From contig NZ_JAHHZF010000006.1 in the NCBI RefSeq assembly GCF_018729455.1, forward strand, positions 320,942 to 384,941: a DNA stretch of 64,000 bases. The letters are read 5' to 3'. This document shows positions 57,190 through 64,000 of the stretch, one piece after another (positions within the stretch are counted from its first letter, which is position 1; each line of letters opens with the position of its first letter). The notes under the pieces were generated by a model. It was not told the DNA's origin. It did not search any database and was given only the letters and a program-made list of their open reading frames with translations. This DNA is from Prosthecodimorpha staleyi. GTDB lineage: Bacteria; Pseudomonadota; Alphaproteobacteria; Rhizobiales; Ancalomicrobiaceae. The translations under genes were made by a program, and so were the position numbers.

Positions 57190-58886
57190 GACTGGGCCTC
57201 GGGCGCAATGTCCCATGTCGTGTGGAGCTTCGCGAGCAGCGCCCTTTGCCGGGCTTCGAGAACCGTGGGCGTCCAGGACTGTTCGCCCAGCACCTGCGTC
57301 GTGATGACGAACGGCGACACCCCGCCGCTTTCGGAGAAATATCGGTTCTTCTTGGTCGAGAAGTCCCAATTGCTGGCCTGGATGTTCTTTCGAAGTGTCA
57401 GAAGTACGAGGTTGGCCAGCTTGTGCGTCCACCCGTTGCGGATCGCATCGTCGGGGAAATCCTTCAGCCACTGGCTCGCCGCTTCCGGCGTCTGCGGCAG
57501 CACATGTTCCACAGAAACGATATCGTGGCTGTAGGTCGCCCCACCGGACGAAAGCTCGGCATCGAGGCGCAGAAGCAGCGGCAGCCGCACCCGCGTCACC
57601 TGATAGATCGGGCCGTCGAGATCGGCGCGGAAAGCCGCCTTGTCTTGCGCGGCCAGCTCGATCGACCGACCCTTCCATTCGCCGCCGACAAGATCGGTCA
57701 GCACATTCGCGTAGCGCCGGATGCGCTCGTTGATATCGGCACGAGTGACGAACAGAAAATAAGCCAGCGTCTCAAGTCGCCGCATGAACAAGGCCGCATC
57801 CCCGGCGGATATATTCGTATCGACGAAGAACTTCAGCGCGACCGGCATCCAGTCGTTGTTGTCGAGTTTGGTGAGATAGCGCAGACGTTTGGTGGCCTCG
57901 TCGCCATAGAGCGTGGCAAATGCCGGCGGCGAGAGCAGCTTGGCGAATGTCGCGCCGAAAGGCTGCAACACGCCCTTCATGAACTTCGCATGGTCCGCGA
58001 AGTCGGTGACGAACTTCTTGAAGCCGACCTCCAGTCGCTCGCGCGGCTTCTCGCGCTGGTAGATCATGCGGATGTGCTGGAAGAGTTCGGCAAAGCGATC
58101 GCGGCCGAGCTGTTCTTCGATCGCCTCCCAGGAATCCGAATAGTCCTTCTCGTCGGCCGCGGCGACGCGGTCCAGGAGATCGGCTTTCAGGATATCGGCC
58201 GGCGTGAGATCGAGGCCGCGCGCATTCAGCACCGTGAACACACGATGCGCCATGTCGACATTCGCGACCGCAATGACCACGAGATAGCAGCGCTGCAACA
58301 GGAACGCGACCAGCCGGTCGCGGGCTTCGGGCGTCATCGCCTTGGCGCGATCGTGGAACAGCGTGGCGTTTTCGACGATGCGCAGGCGGCTGTCGGTCAG
58401 CCCCTTGGTGCCGGGCAGCGCATTCGTGGCGCCCTTGTTCTGAACGGTGGCGCGGAAGAATTCCTCATCGCGCTTGCGCAGGGTCAGGCGATAGCGGCTT
58501 TTGGTGCCTTTGTCGGGGTCGCCTTCCTCGCAGATATAGGCGTGTCGCTTGATCCCGACTTCGAGCGAGGAAAGATCGCGCAGTACAGAAAGCAGGATCG
58601 TCAGCGTGGTCAAACGCTGCTGGCCGTCGACGACCTTGGCTTCGGGCGCGCCGGGCTGCTTGATCAGCACGATGCTGCCGAGAAAATAGGTGACCGGCGC
58701 CTTGGTCTCGATCGCCTCGTCGAGCGCCGCGAGGATGTCGGCGAGCAGCGCCTCGGCCTGCTCCTTCTCCCAGGCATAGGGACGCTGATAGGTCGGGATC
58801 GCGAAGGCGAACTCGTCGCTGAACACGCGGCTGAGGCGTTCCTGCCCGGCCTTGATCGGTTCCAACTCCATGGGCTCGAATTGCAT
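57186..58886 (-). CDS. GmrSD-like DUF262/DUF1524 restriction protein
   Basis: A 566-residue fusion. The N-terminal DUF262 (GmrS-like NTPase/ParB-fold) has FAIPTYQRPYAW (residues 28-39) and DGQQRLTTL (87-95), the signature nucleotide/DNA motifs. The C-terminal DUF1524 (GmrD-like HNH nuclease) has VEHVLPQ (459-465, His461) and LANLVLLTLRKNIQASNWDFSTKK with the Asn and Lys of the HNH fold. Such proteins cut modified (often glucosylated hydroxymethyl-cytosine) phage DNA using NTP. It sits between hsdS (11-bp gap) and hsdM (stop/start overlap), so it is expressed with the type I subunits. Confidence 0.92.
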   Translation of the reverse strand: MQFEPMELEPIKAGQERLSRVFSDEFAFAIPTYQRPYAWEKEQAEALLADILAALDEAIETKAPVTYFLGSIVLIKQPGAPEAKVVDGQQRLTTLTILLSVLRDLSSLEVGIKRHAYICEEGDPDKGTKSRYRLTLRKRDEEFFRATVQNKGATNALPGTKGLTDSRLRIVENATLFHDRAKAMTPEARDRLVAFLLQRCYLVVIAVANVDMAHRVFTVLNARGLDLTPADILKADLLDRVAAADEKDYSDSWEAIEEQLGRDRFAELFQHIRMIYQREKPRERLEVGFKKFVTDFADHAKFMKGVLQPFGATFAKLLSPPAFATLYGDEATKRLRYLTKLDNNDWMPVALKFFVDTNISAGDAALFMRRLETLAYFLFVTRADINERIRRYANVLTDLVGGEWKGRSIELAAQDKAAFRADLDGPIYQVTRVRLPLLLRLDAELSSGGATYSHDIVSVEHVLPQTPEAASQWLKDFPDDAIRNGWTHKLANLVLLTLRKNIQASNWDFSTKKNRYFSESGGVSPFVITTQVLGEQSWTPTVLEARQRALLAKLHTTWDIAPEAQS

Positions 58887-58897
58887 GTGTGGGACCC

Positions 58898-60409
58898 TCA
58901 CTCTGATTTGGCACGCGGCCGGCGCCGGACGATTTTTGCGGTTGGTTCGCTGGCCTTGAGCCGAGCCAGCATCGCGCTGACGGGTTCGTCGGCGGGGTCC
59001 TGGGCGACGAGGCGGCCTTCGAAGGCGGCCTTGAGGATGGATTGCTTCAGCCGCGCGGCGTCGGCGGCTTCCGCCTCCAGCATCGCCTGTGTGTCGGCGG
59101 CCGCGGCGAGCGCGTCGGAAACGCGGCGGAGGATTTCGGCGGCTTCGGCGGGTGGGGGGATGGGGAATTCGATTTCGACGAATCTGACCTGCGTCAAATG
59201 ACCGATGTTCGTCGTGATCCTGCTCTCGCGCTTGAATCGCCCCGAATGCATGTAGTGGCGAAAGACCAACAGCGCGAAATCTGGATCGATATACTGACAA
59301 GCTCGGAATCGAAGAAGTGTCTTCTGAAAGCAACAGTCTTTAATCTCGCCCTTGTAGAGGGCCGGACGTCCTATTAAATCAGGCGCCTGCCCTTCGTTCA
59401 GCAGGATGTCTCCGGGCTCTAGGGCGAATATGTGAAACTCTTCGGGCGTGAAGTTCATCCATTTTACATCGGAGAGATCGAGCCGATCCTCCATGACATT
59501 GGCCACGCGGAGATAGGGCCGCATGTGTGCACCACGATGATGCTGCGGGGCACGCTGCCTCCCAAGCTGCACGTCGCCCGCCTCTTTAACTACACACCAA
59601 GCCCAGCCGTTCGGCAAATCAGGCAAGCCAGATCGCAGAGGCGCAACGTCTCCGTGTTTGGTATGCCCCTTGGTAGCGCGTTCGGCCCGGATGCGCACGA
59701 GCAGGTCGTGGCCGGTCTCGCCGACCGGGTTCGCAGCGCGCCAATCCTTGGTCAGTTCGCCGGTCACGGCGGCTTTCAGAAGCGCGCGGCGGAAAGTGTC
59801 GAGCCCCTTGCGGGCCGCACCGAGCGCCGCCTCGCCCTCGGCGATCTCGGCAAAGAGCGCATCCACCCGCGCCACGATGCGGCGCTGCTCGGCGAGGGGC
59901 GCGAGGGGGACAAGGAGTTCTTCGACGAATGTGCGCGGCATTTCCTGCTGGTTCGTCGAACCGACATGGCCATCGACTACAAGCCGCTGGACACGCGATG
60001 TTTCCGCGAAGTATCCGAGAAATCCAGGTTCAATCGATGACGGACGAACAATGGTGACGTGAGAGTCAACCGTCAGTTCCGGGATCGATCCGTCGTAGAC
60101 AACCGCTCGCCCAATTGTTCCGGTTCCAGTCGAGTTCCAAAGGAGATCACCCGTTCTGATACGAAGTTCAGGCGATAGGCGATCAAACGCCTCCCGCGCA
60201 GTGAGCTTGAAGTGGAGACGTTCAAGCCGGTGCCACCTGATGCATCTTTGATTGACGACCGGGACGCCGCCCGCTTCGACATATGTCGGTCCCCGTCCGC
60301 GACCAATAAAGCTGCTCACGGCTTTAAGCGGAACCCAAGCCCACCCCGCCGGCAGCGGCCAAGGTTCCTCGCCATGCTGGCGCGCCGGCGCCGAAAGCGC
60401 ATCCATCAT
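58898..60409 (-). CDS. hsdS: Type I restriction-modification specificity subunit
   Basis: A 503-residue HsdS with two target-recognition domains. TRD1 begins PLPAGWAWVPLKAVSSFIGRG and ends with a conserved PLAPLAEQRRIVARVDALFAEIAEGEAAL coiled-coil spacer. TRD2 begins LPDLPNGWAWCVVKEAGDVQLG and ends EIEFPIPPPAEAAEILRRVSDAL plus a second helical region. It reads a bipartite target; the sequence cannot be deduced. Its start overlaps the vapC stop by 4 bases (60406-60409). GC content is lower and more variable inside TRD2, as is usual for swapped recognition domains. Confidence 0.94.
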   Translation of the reverse strand: MMDALSAPARQHGEEPWPLPAGWAWVPLKAVSSFIGRGRGPTYVEAGGVPVVNQRCIRWHRLERLHFKLTAREAFDRLSPELRIRTGDLLWNSTGTGTIGRAVVYDGSIPELTVDSHVTIVRPSSIEPGFLGYFAETSRVQRLVVDGHVGSTNQQEMPRTFVEELLVPLAPLAEQRRIVARVDALFAEIAEGEAALGAARKGLDTFRRALLKAAVTGELTKDWRAANPVGETGHDLLVRIRAERATKGHTKHGDVAPLRSGLPDLPNGWAWCVVKEAGDVQLGRQRAPQHHRGAHMRPYLRVANVMEDRLDLSDVKWMNFTPEEFHIFALEPGDILLNEGQAPDLIGRPALYKGEIKDCCFQKTLLRFRACQYIDPDFALLVFRHYMHSGRFKRESRITTNIGHLTQVRFVEIEFPIPPPAEAAEILRRVSDALAAAADTQAMLEAEAADAARLKQSILKAAFEGRLVAQDPADEPVSAMLARLKASEPTAKIVRRRPRAKSE

Positions 60410-60816
60410 GCCGCCCAGTCCGCCACGATCAGGCCGGGCACGCGCGCGAATTCCCGCGTGTTCGCCGTCACCAAGGTTGTTCCAGCACGGCGCGCCTGGG
60501 CCGCGATCAAGAGGTCATAGGGGCCGATGGGGCTACCGGTCCGCTTCAGATGGGCGCGGATATCGGCTGCCTCGGAGGCGTCCCCAGGCGTGAAGGGCAG
60601 CAGCGACAGCCGGCCGGCGGCGACGAAGATGGCGATCTTGTCTTCGTTCGCCTTGCGGCGCTCGCTCGCTGCGGCGCCATACATCAATTCGTGAAAGACG
60701 ACGACCGACAGGCCGAGCGGCGTTCCGGCCGCCAGCGCCGCATCGAAGCGCGCGCGCACCTGCGGCGGCCGGTCGTTCAGGAGGGCAATCGCCACATTGG
60801 TGTCGAGGTGGATCAC
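60406..60816 (-). CDS. vapC: VapC-type PIN-domain toxin
   Basis: A 136-residue PIN RNase. Acidic active-site residues appear present: Asp5 in IHLDTNVAIALL, Glu in VVFHELMYGA, and Asp in GPYDLLIAAQARRAGTTLVTANTREFARVPGL. VapC toxins cleave tRNA or rRNA. The start is GTG at 60816, overlapping the vapB stop by 4 bases; the longer reading upstream has no PIN features. Its stop overlaps the hsdS start by 4 bases, so toxin and specificity subunit are translationally coupled. Confidence 0.92.
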   Translation of the reverse strand: MIHLDTNVAIALLNDRPPQVRARFDAALAAGTPLGLSVVVFHELMYGAAASERRKANEDKIAIFVAAGRLSLLPFTPGDASEAADIRAHLKRTGSPIGPYDLLIAAQARRAGTTLVTANTREFARVPGLIVADWAA

Positions 60817-61055
60817 CGCTCGAACACCACACGGTCCTCCGGCATCGCCGGCTGCTCGCGACCTTCCGCCATGAAGGGGGCATCCCCCGTCTGGTCGACG
60901 AGCGACCACGGCATTGTGCCGTCCTCCATCGGCTCGAGCACGACCCTGTCGCCGACACGGGTCGCCCGGACCTCACGCCCTTCGAAACGGAACTCCTTCG
61001 GCAGCCGCACCGCCTGCGAACGCCCGTGGGTGAACAGCTTTGCCGTCGACGTCAT
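60813..61055 (-). CDS. vapB: VapB-type antitoxin (AbrB-like)
   Basis: An 80-residue antitoxin. The N-terminal swapped-hairpin DNA-binding domain reads AKLFTHGRSQAVRLPKEFRFEG, typical of VapB. The C-terminal part (WSLVDQTGDAPFMAEGREQPAMPEDRVVFER) should wrap the VapC PIN domain. The ATG at 61055 is chosen; an upstream ATG at 61082 would add nine residues from the repeat region. A direct repeat lies just upstream, consistent with autoregulation. It starts 37 bp after the hsdR stop. Confidence 0.9.
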   Translation of the reverse strand: MTSTAKLFTHGRSQAVRLPKEFRFEGREVRATRVGDRVVLEPMEDGTMPWSLVDQTGDAPFMAEGREQPAMPEDRVVFER

Positions 61056-61068
61056 GGCGCAGGCCTCA

Positions 61069-61092
61069 ATGATAGATACCATATGATAGATA
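61069..61092 (-). promoter_or_regulatory. Direct-repeat operator/promoter of vapBC
   Basis: ATGATAGATA occurs at 61069-61078 and again at 61083-61092, 14 bp apart, as an AT-rich island in GC-rich sequence, 14-37 bp upstream of the vapB ATG and ending at the hsdR stop codon. VapBC systems are usually repressed by a VapBC complex bound to such repeats, so this is a likely operator overlapping a promoter for vapB-vapC-hsdS-GmrSD-hsdM. TATCAT-like hexamers on the minus strand could serve as -10 elements. Confidence 0.6.
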
Positions 61093-63831
61093 TCACGCCA
61101 CCAGCACCTCGGTCAATTCATCGAGCAGCTTCGGCAGACGCAGGCCGAACATCGCCCGCGCGCGGAGGATGCCGCCGCGGGCGGCGAAGTCCGGCGCCTC
61201 CATCAGGTCCTCGGGCCGGATCTCGATATTGACGCTCAGGTGGTCGCGAATCGCCGTCAGCCAGGCCCGCTGCTCGTCGGTATAGCGGCGCCCGGCCTTC
61301 TCCTCCCGCCCCAGCCAGAGATTGAAGCGCCCGGCGACGAGGCCGGGCAGCGGTTCCAGGGCCTCGATCTGGCCGAGCGCATAGCGCGCCAGCATGACGA
61401 TATCGGCCAGCGTGCCGGCCGGACTACCGCGCACCGTGTCGGATGCGATGCGCCGGTAGGCGCGCCAGAGGTCGACCGGCTCCAGGAGCCAGGGCGGACG
61501 CTTCAGCGCCTCCTTCAGATCGTCCACCGCCTCGTAGGTCAGCCGCCGCTGCGCATGGGGCAGCCGGTAGAGGATCTGCAGCGCGACGAGTTCGTCCCGC
61601 CGTTCTTCGAGAAAGCGCCGGAACCGCGCCACCGTGTCGGCCGCCTTGGTCGCGTCCCAGCCCGAGGAGACCACGGCATCGGTGGAGACCGTATCGATGC
61701 GGATGTCGGCTGCGGCCTTGACGTCCTTGAGCAGGCGCCGCAGGGCGGGGTCGTCGAAGGCCAGCGCCGCCGCATCCTTGGCGGCCTCGCGCGCCCGCCG
61801 CCGCACGGACTCCGGCGCGTCCTCCGGCACGCGCGTCGCCAAGGCATCCGGATCGATGGCATCGAGGAGGCGGGCGGCGAGGCCGGACAGATCGATCCCG
61901 CCGGCCGCCTTGGCGATGGCCGCACGGTCCCTGTCGCCGATGCGCCGGTCGAGCGCGGCCAGCCGCGCGGCGAGCGTGGCGAAGGCATCGTCGTCGCGCC
62001 GTCCGGCCGCGATATCGTCGATCAGCCGGTCGAAGGAAATGACGCGGTCGCGTTCCAGGGGCTGGGAGACGGTCTTGAGACTTTCCGACACGCCGACGGC
62101 ATCGATCAGCACGAAGCGGGTCTTCGCCTCGGCGTCCGGCGTCACCTCGCGCAGCTTCTCGGCCGGGATGGTGCGCGCGCCGCGCCCCTTCATCTGCTCG
62201 AAATAGAGCTCCGACTTCACGTCACGCAGGAAGACGAGCACCTCGATCGGCTTCACGTCCGTGCCGGTGGCGATCATGTCCACGGTGACGGCGACGCGCG
62301 GATGGTAGTCGTTGCGGAAGGCGCGGATCAGGGCTTCCGGGTCGGCGCCATCGGTGCGGTACGTGATCTTCTTCGCAAAGTCGTTGCCCTTGCCGAACAC
62401 CTCGCGCACCAGACCGACGATCTCCTCGGCATGGTGGTCGTCCTTGGCGAAGATCAGCGTCTTGGGCACGTCCCGGCGCCCCGGAAAGAGCTCCGTGAAC
62501 AACGAATCCCGGTAGGTCTCCAGCACGGTGCGGATCTGGTTCGGCACCAGCACGGAGCGGTCGAGCTGATCGGGCGTGTAGGAAAAATCCTCCGACAGAG
62601 TCTCGTAGCGTTCGGCCCGGGTCCGCTTGTCGCGCACCGGCAGGTCGTAGCCCGCCTTGACGGTCGCGCCGCGCTCGCCGATTTCCGTGCGGATGCGGAA
62701 GATGTCGAAGCCCACATTGACGCCGTCGACGACCGACCGCTCGTAGGGATATTGCGCCACGAGGTTCCGCCCGAAATAGCCGAGCGTGTGCAGGGACGGC
62801 GTGGCCGTGAGGCCGACCGTGAAGGCGTCGAAATAATCGAGCACCTGCCGCCAGGTGCCGTAGATCGAGCGGTGGCATTCGTCGGTGATCACGAGATCGA
62901 AGCTCTCGATCGGGATCGACGGGTTGTAGGCGACGAGCCGTTCGGTCTCTACGCCGGCGCCTTCGAAGGACGAGCCCTCCTCGTCCTCCTCCGCGAGGTC
63001 CCGGCCCGACAGCACCGAGAAGACCCGCTGGATGGTGGCAACGACGACCTGCGCCTGTCGATCCAGCCCGCCGGCGCCGAGCTTCTGGACGTTGTAGATT
63101 TCGGAGAAGGACCGCCCGGTCCCGGGCGGGCGAAAGGCGAGATATTCGTCGCGCGTCTGGCGCACGAGATTGGCGCGGTCGGCCAGGAACAGGATGCGCC
63201 GGAAGCCGGCATGGGCGAGCAGACGGTAGCTCAGCGTGCAGGCCGTGAAGGTCTTGCCGGCACCCGTCGCCATCTGCACCAGGGCGCGCGGGTGGTTGGC
63301 CGCCATCGAGGCTTCGAGGGCCGCCACCGCATCGATCTGGCAGGTGCGCAGGCCGTCGCGATCGACCGGCGGCATCGCGCCCAGCCGAGTGCGGATCGTC
63401 TCGGGCTCCCTGAGCAGGCGTTCCAGGGTTTCAGGACGGTGAAAGGCGAAGATGCGTCGCGACACCGGATCGGGATCGGCGTGATCGCGGAACAAGAGTT
63501 CGGTGCCCGAAGCGACATATTCGAAGCGGACCTGGCCCGCCTCGCGCACCAGGTGTTTCGGCACGTCGGCGATATAGCGCGCGGCCTGCTCCGAGAAGCC
63601 GGACAGCGTCGTGCCTTCGGGCTTCGCCTCGATCACCCCGCAGAGCCTTCGGCCGACGAACAGGCCATAGTCCACCGGCCCGGAACCCGTCTGGAATTCG
63701 CGCACCGCCACGCCGAGACCCGCGCCGAGATTCATCTCGGCCTTGGACTGGATCGACCATCCGCACGCGCCGAGCTGCCGGTCGATCAACGACCGGGCCC
63801 TGTCCTCGGGATGGAAGGCGGATGCGCTCAT
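61093..63831 (-). CDS. hsdR: Type I restriction endonuclease subunit R
   Basis: A 912-residue motor/nuclease of the EcoEI-like branch. The N-terminal PD-(D/E)xK nuclease shows PVDYGLFVG (Asp54) and GVIEAKPEG (Glu68, Lys70). Helicase motifs follow: Walker A ATGAGKTF (188-195), Walker B/DECH at 317-320 in FDLVITDECHRSIYG, VGLTATPSLHTLG (motif III) and MIATGTDVKPIEVLVFLRDVKSELYFEQMKGRGART, parts of motifs V and VI. The C-terminal region is the EcoEI_R_C-like helical domain that contacts HsdM/HsdS. It translocates DNA and cuts unmethylated foreign DNA. It is the first gene of the cassette. Confidence 0.96.
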   Translation of the reverse strand: MSASAFHPEDRARSLIDRQLGACGWSIQSKAEMNLGAGLGVAVREFQTGSGPVDYGLFVGRRLCGVIEAKPEGTTLSGFSEQAARYIADVPKHLVREAGQVRFEYVASGTELLFRDHADPDPVSRRIFAFHRPETLERLLREPETIRTRLGAMPPVDRDGLRTCQIDAVAALEASMAANHPRALVQMATGAGKTFTACTLSYRLLAHAGFRRILFLADRANLVRQTRDEYLAFRPPGTGRSFSEIYNVQKLGAGGLDRQAQVVVATIQRVFSVLSGRDLAEEDEEGSSFEGAGVETERLVAYNPSIPIESFDLVITDECHRSIYGTWRQVLDYFDAFTVGLTATPSLHTLGYFGRNLVAQYPYERSVVDGVNVGFDIFRIRTEIGERGATVKAGYDLPVRDKRTRAERYETLSEDFSYTPDQLDRSVLVPNQIRTVLETYRDSLFTELFPGRRDVPKTLIFAKDDHHAEEIVGLVREVFGKGNDFAKKITYRTDGADPEALIRAFRNDYHPRVAVTVDMIATGTDVKPIEVLVFLRDVKSELYFEQMKGRGARTIPAEKLREVTPDAEAKTRFVLIDAVGVSESLKTVSQPLERDRVISFDRLIDDIAAGRRDDDAFATLAARLAALDRRIGDRDRAAIAKAAGGIDLSGLAARLLDAIDPDALATRVPEDAPESVRRRAREAAKDAAALAFDDPALRRLLKDVKAAADIRIDTVSTDAVVSSGWDATKAADTVARFRRFLEERRDELVALQILYRLPHAQRRLTYEAVDDLKEALKRPPWLLEPVDLWRAYRRIASDTVRGSPAGTLADIVMLARYALGQIEALEPLPGLVAGRFNLWLGREEKAGRRYTDEQRAWLTAIRDHLSVNIEIRPEDLMEAPDFAARGGILRARAMFGLRLPKLLDELTEVLVA

Positions 63832-63894
63832 TCGGCGACAATACGCGGGAAGTCCGGAGATTGTGAAGGGACACTACCTGCGGGCAGCAGTTGA

Positions 63895-64000
63895 GAGACG
63901 GCGGAATACTGGGGAATCGGTGAGGCTTGGCGCTACAGACCGGACCTGATCCAACGCATCCGTGAGGTCGTCAGGAACAACGGCTCCTTCGGACGTCCGA
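63895..64000 (+). pseudogene. Possible 5'-truncated reading frame at window edge
   Basis: From 63895, just after a TGA, the frame reads TAEYWGIGEAWRYRPDLIQR and continues open to the window end. The amino-acid mix is protein-like, but no start codon precedes it, so it may be a decayed gene or chance. It extends beyond the window and cannot be judged. Confidence 0.2.

Noticed and set aside
60406-60909. Longer VapC start at 60909
   Set aside because: The added N-terminus is Gly/Arg/Pro-rich and overlaps vapB; the GTG at 60816 gives the conserved PIN start and a 4-base overlap.
61240-63894. Open frame of 884 codons on the plus strand opposite hsdR
   Set aside because: Antisense shadow; all conserved motifs belong to hsdR on the minus strand.

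Overview
The window looks like a chromosomal segment of a high-GC alphaproteobacterium, most likely order Hyphomicrobiales (Rhizobiales), with methylotrophic capacity. The basis is the very GC-rich coding sequence, the long (1164-residue) CarB, the neighbourhood carB-greA-Lrp-ELM1 family-trxB-LysR, the ycjX-ycjF pair, and a XoxF-type (lanthanide) methanol dehydrogenase locus. No rRNA, tRNA, CRISPR array, integrase or insertion sequence was seen.

1-17 kb: small housekeeping and signalling genes. These are a DUF2975/XRE pair, a DUF2147 protein, a SixA-like phosphatase, ycjX-ycjF, a universal stress protein, a CoxE-type VWA protein, a YqeY-like protein, carA, a YpfJ-like zinc metallopeptidase, a methyltransferase, an orphan Tad-like secreted protein, a divergent EAL phosphodiesterase/BLUF blue-light sensor pair, and a GtrA protein. 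17-18 kb: an AT-rich two-TM protein of foreign composition sits just upstream of carB. 18-27 kb: carB, greA, Lrp/AsnC, ELM1 family, trxB, LysR, then an exported nicotinamidase, with a candidate small RNA between the last two.

27.6-41.5 kb: a periplasmic quinoprotein methanol-oxidation locus on the minus strand. It holds an ABC importer (substrate-binding protein, permease, ATPase), a SoxH-like zinc metallohydrolase, xoxF, its cytochrome xoxG, the periplasmic binding protein xoxJ, a rhodanese-like Cys/Trp-motif protein and, further away, a SoxYZ-like carrier. XoxF carries the extra Asp (D321) diagnostic of lanthanide-dependent enzymes. A plus-strand folP-folB-folK operon and a secreted caspase/WD40 protein lie between the SoxYZ carrier and the rest. 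41.8-54.4 kb: general metabolism and export, comprising aldose 1-epimerase and a PfkB kinase, two tandem paralogous secreted Cys-rich proteins, succinate-semialdehyde dehydrogenase, an RND efflux pair and D-serine ammonia-lyase.

54.6-64 kb: a defence/conflict island. It starts with a low-GC small ORF overlapping an orphan polymorphic-toxin immunity-like gene. A minus-strand cassette follows: hsdR - vapB - vapC - hsdS - DUF262/DUF1524 (GmrSD-like) - hsdM. Several start and stop codons overlap here, so a toxin-antitoxin pair and a type IV-like restriction enzyme are wired into a type I restriction-modification operon. A 10-bp direct repeat upstream of vapB may let VapBC control the modification half of the system. 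This cassette is the strongest candidate for an unusual biological system in the window.
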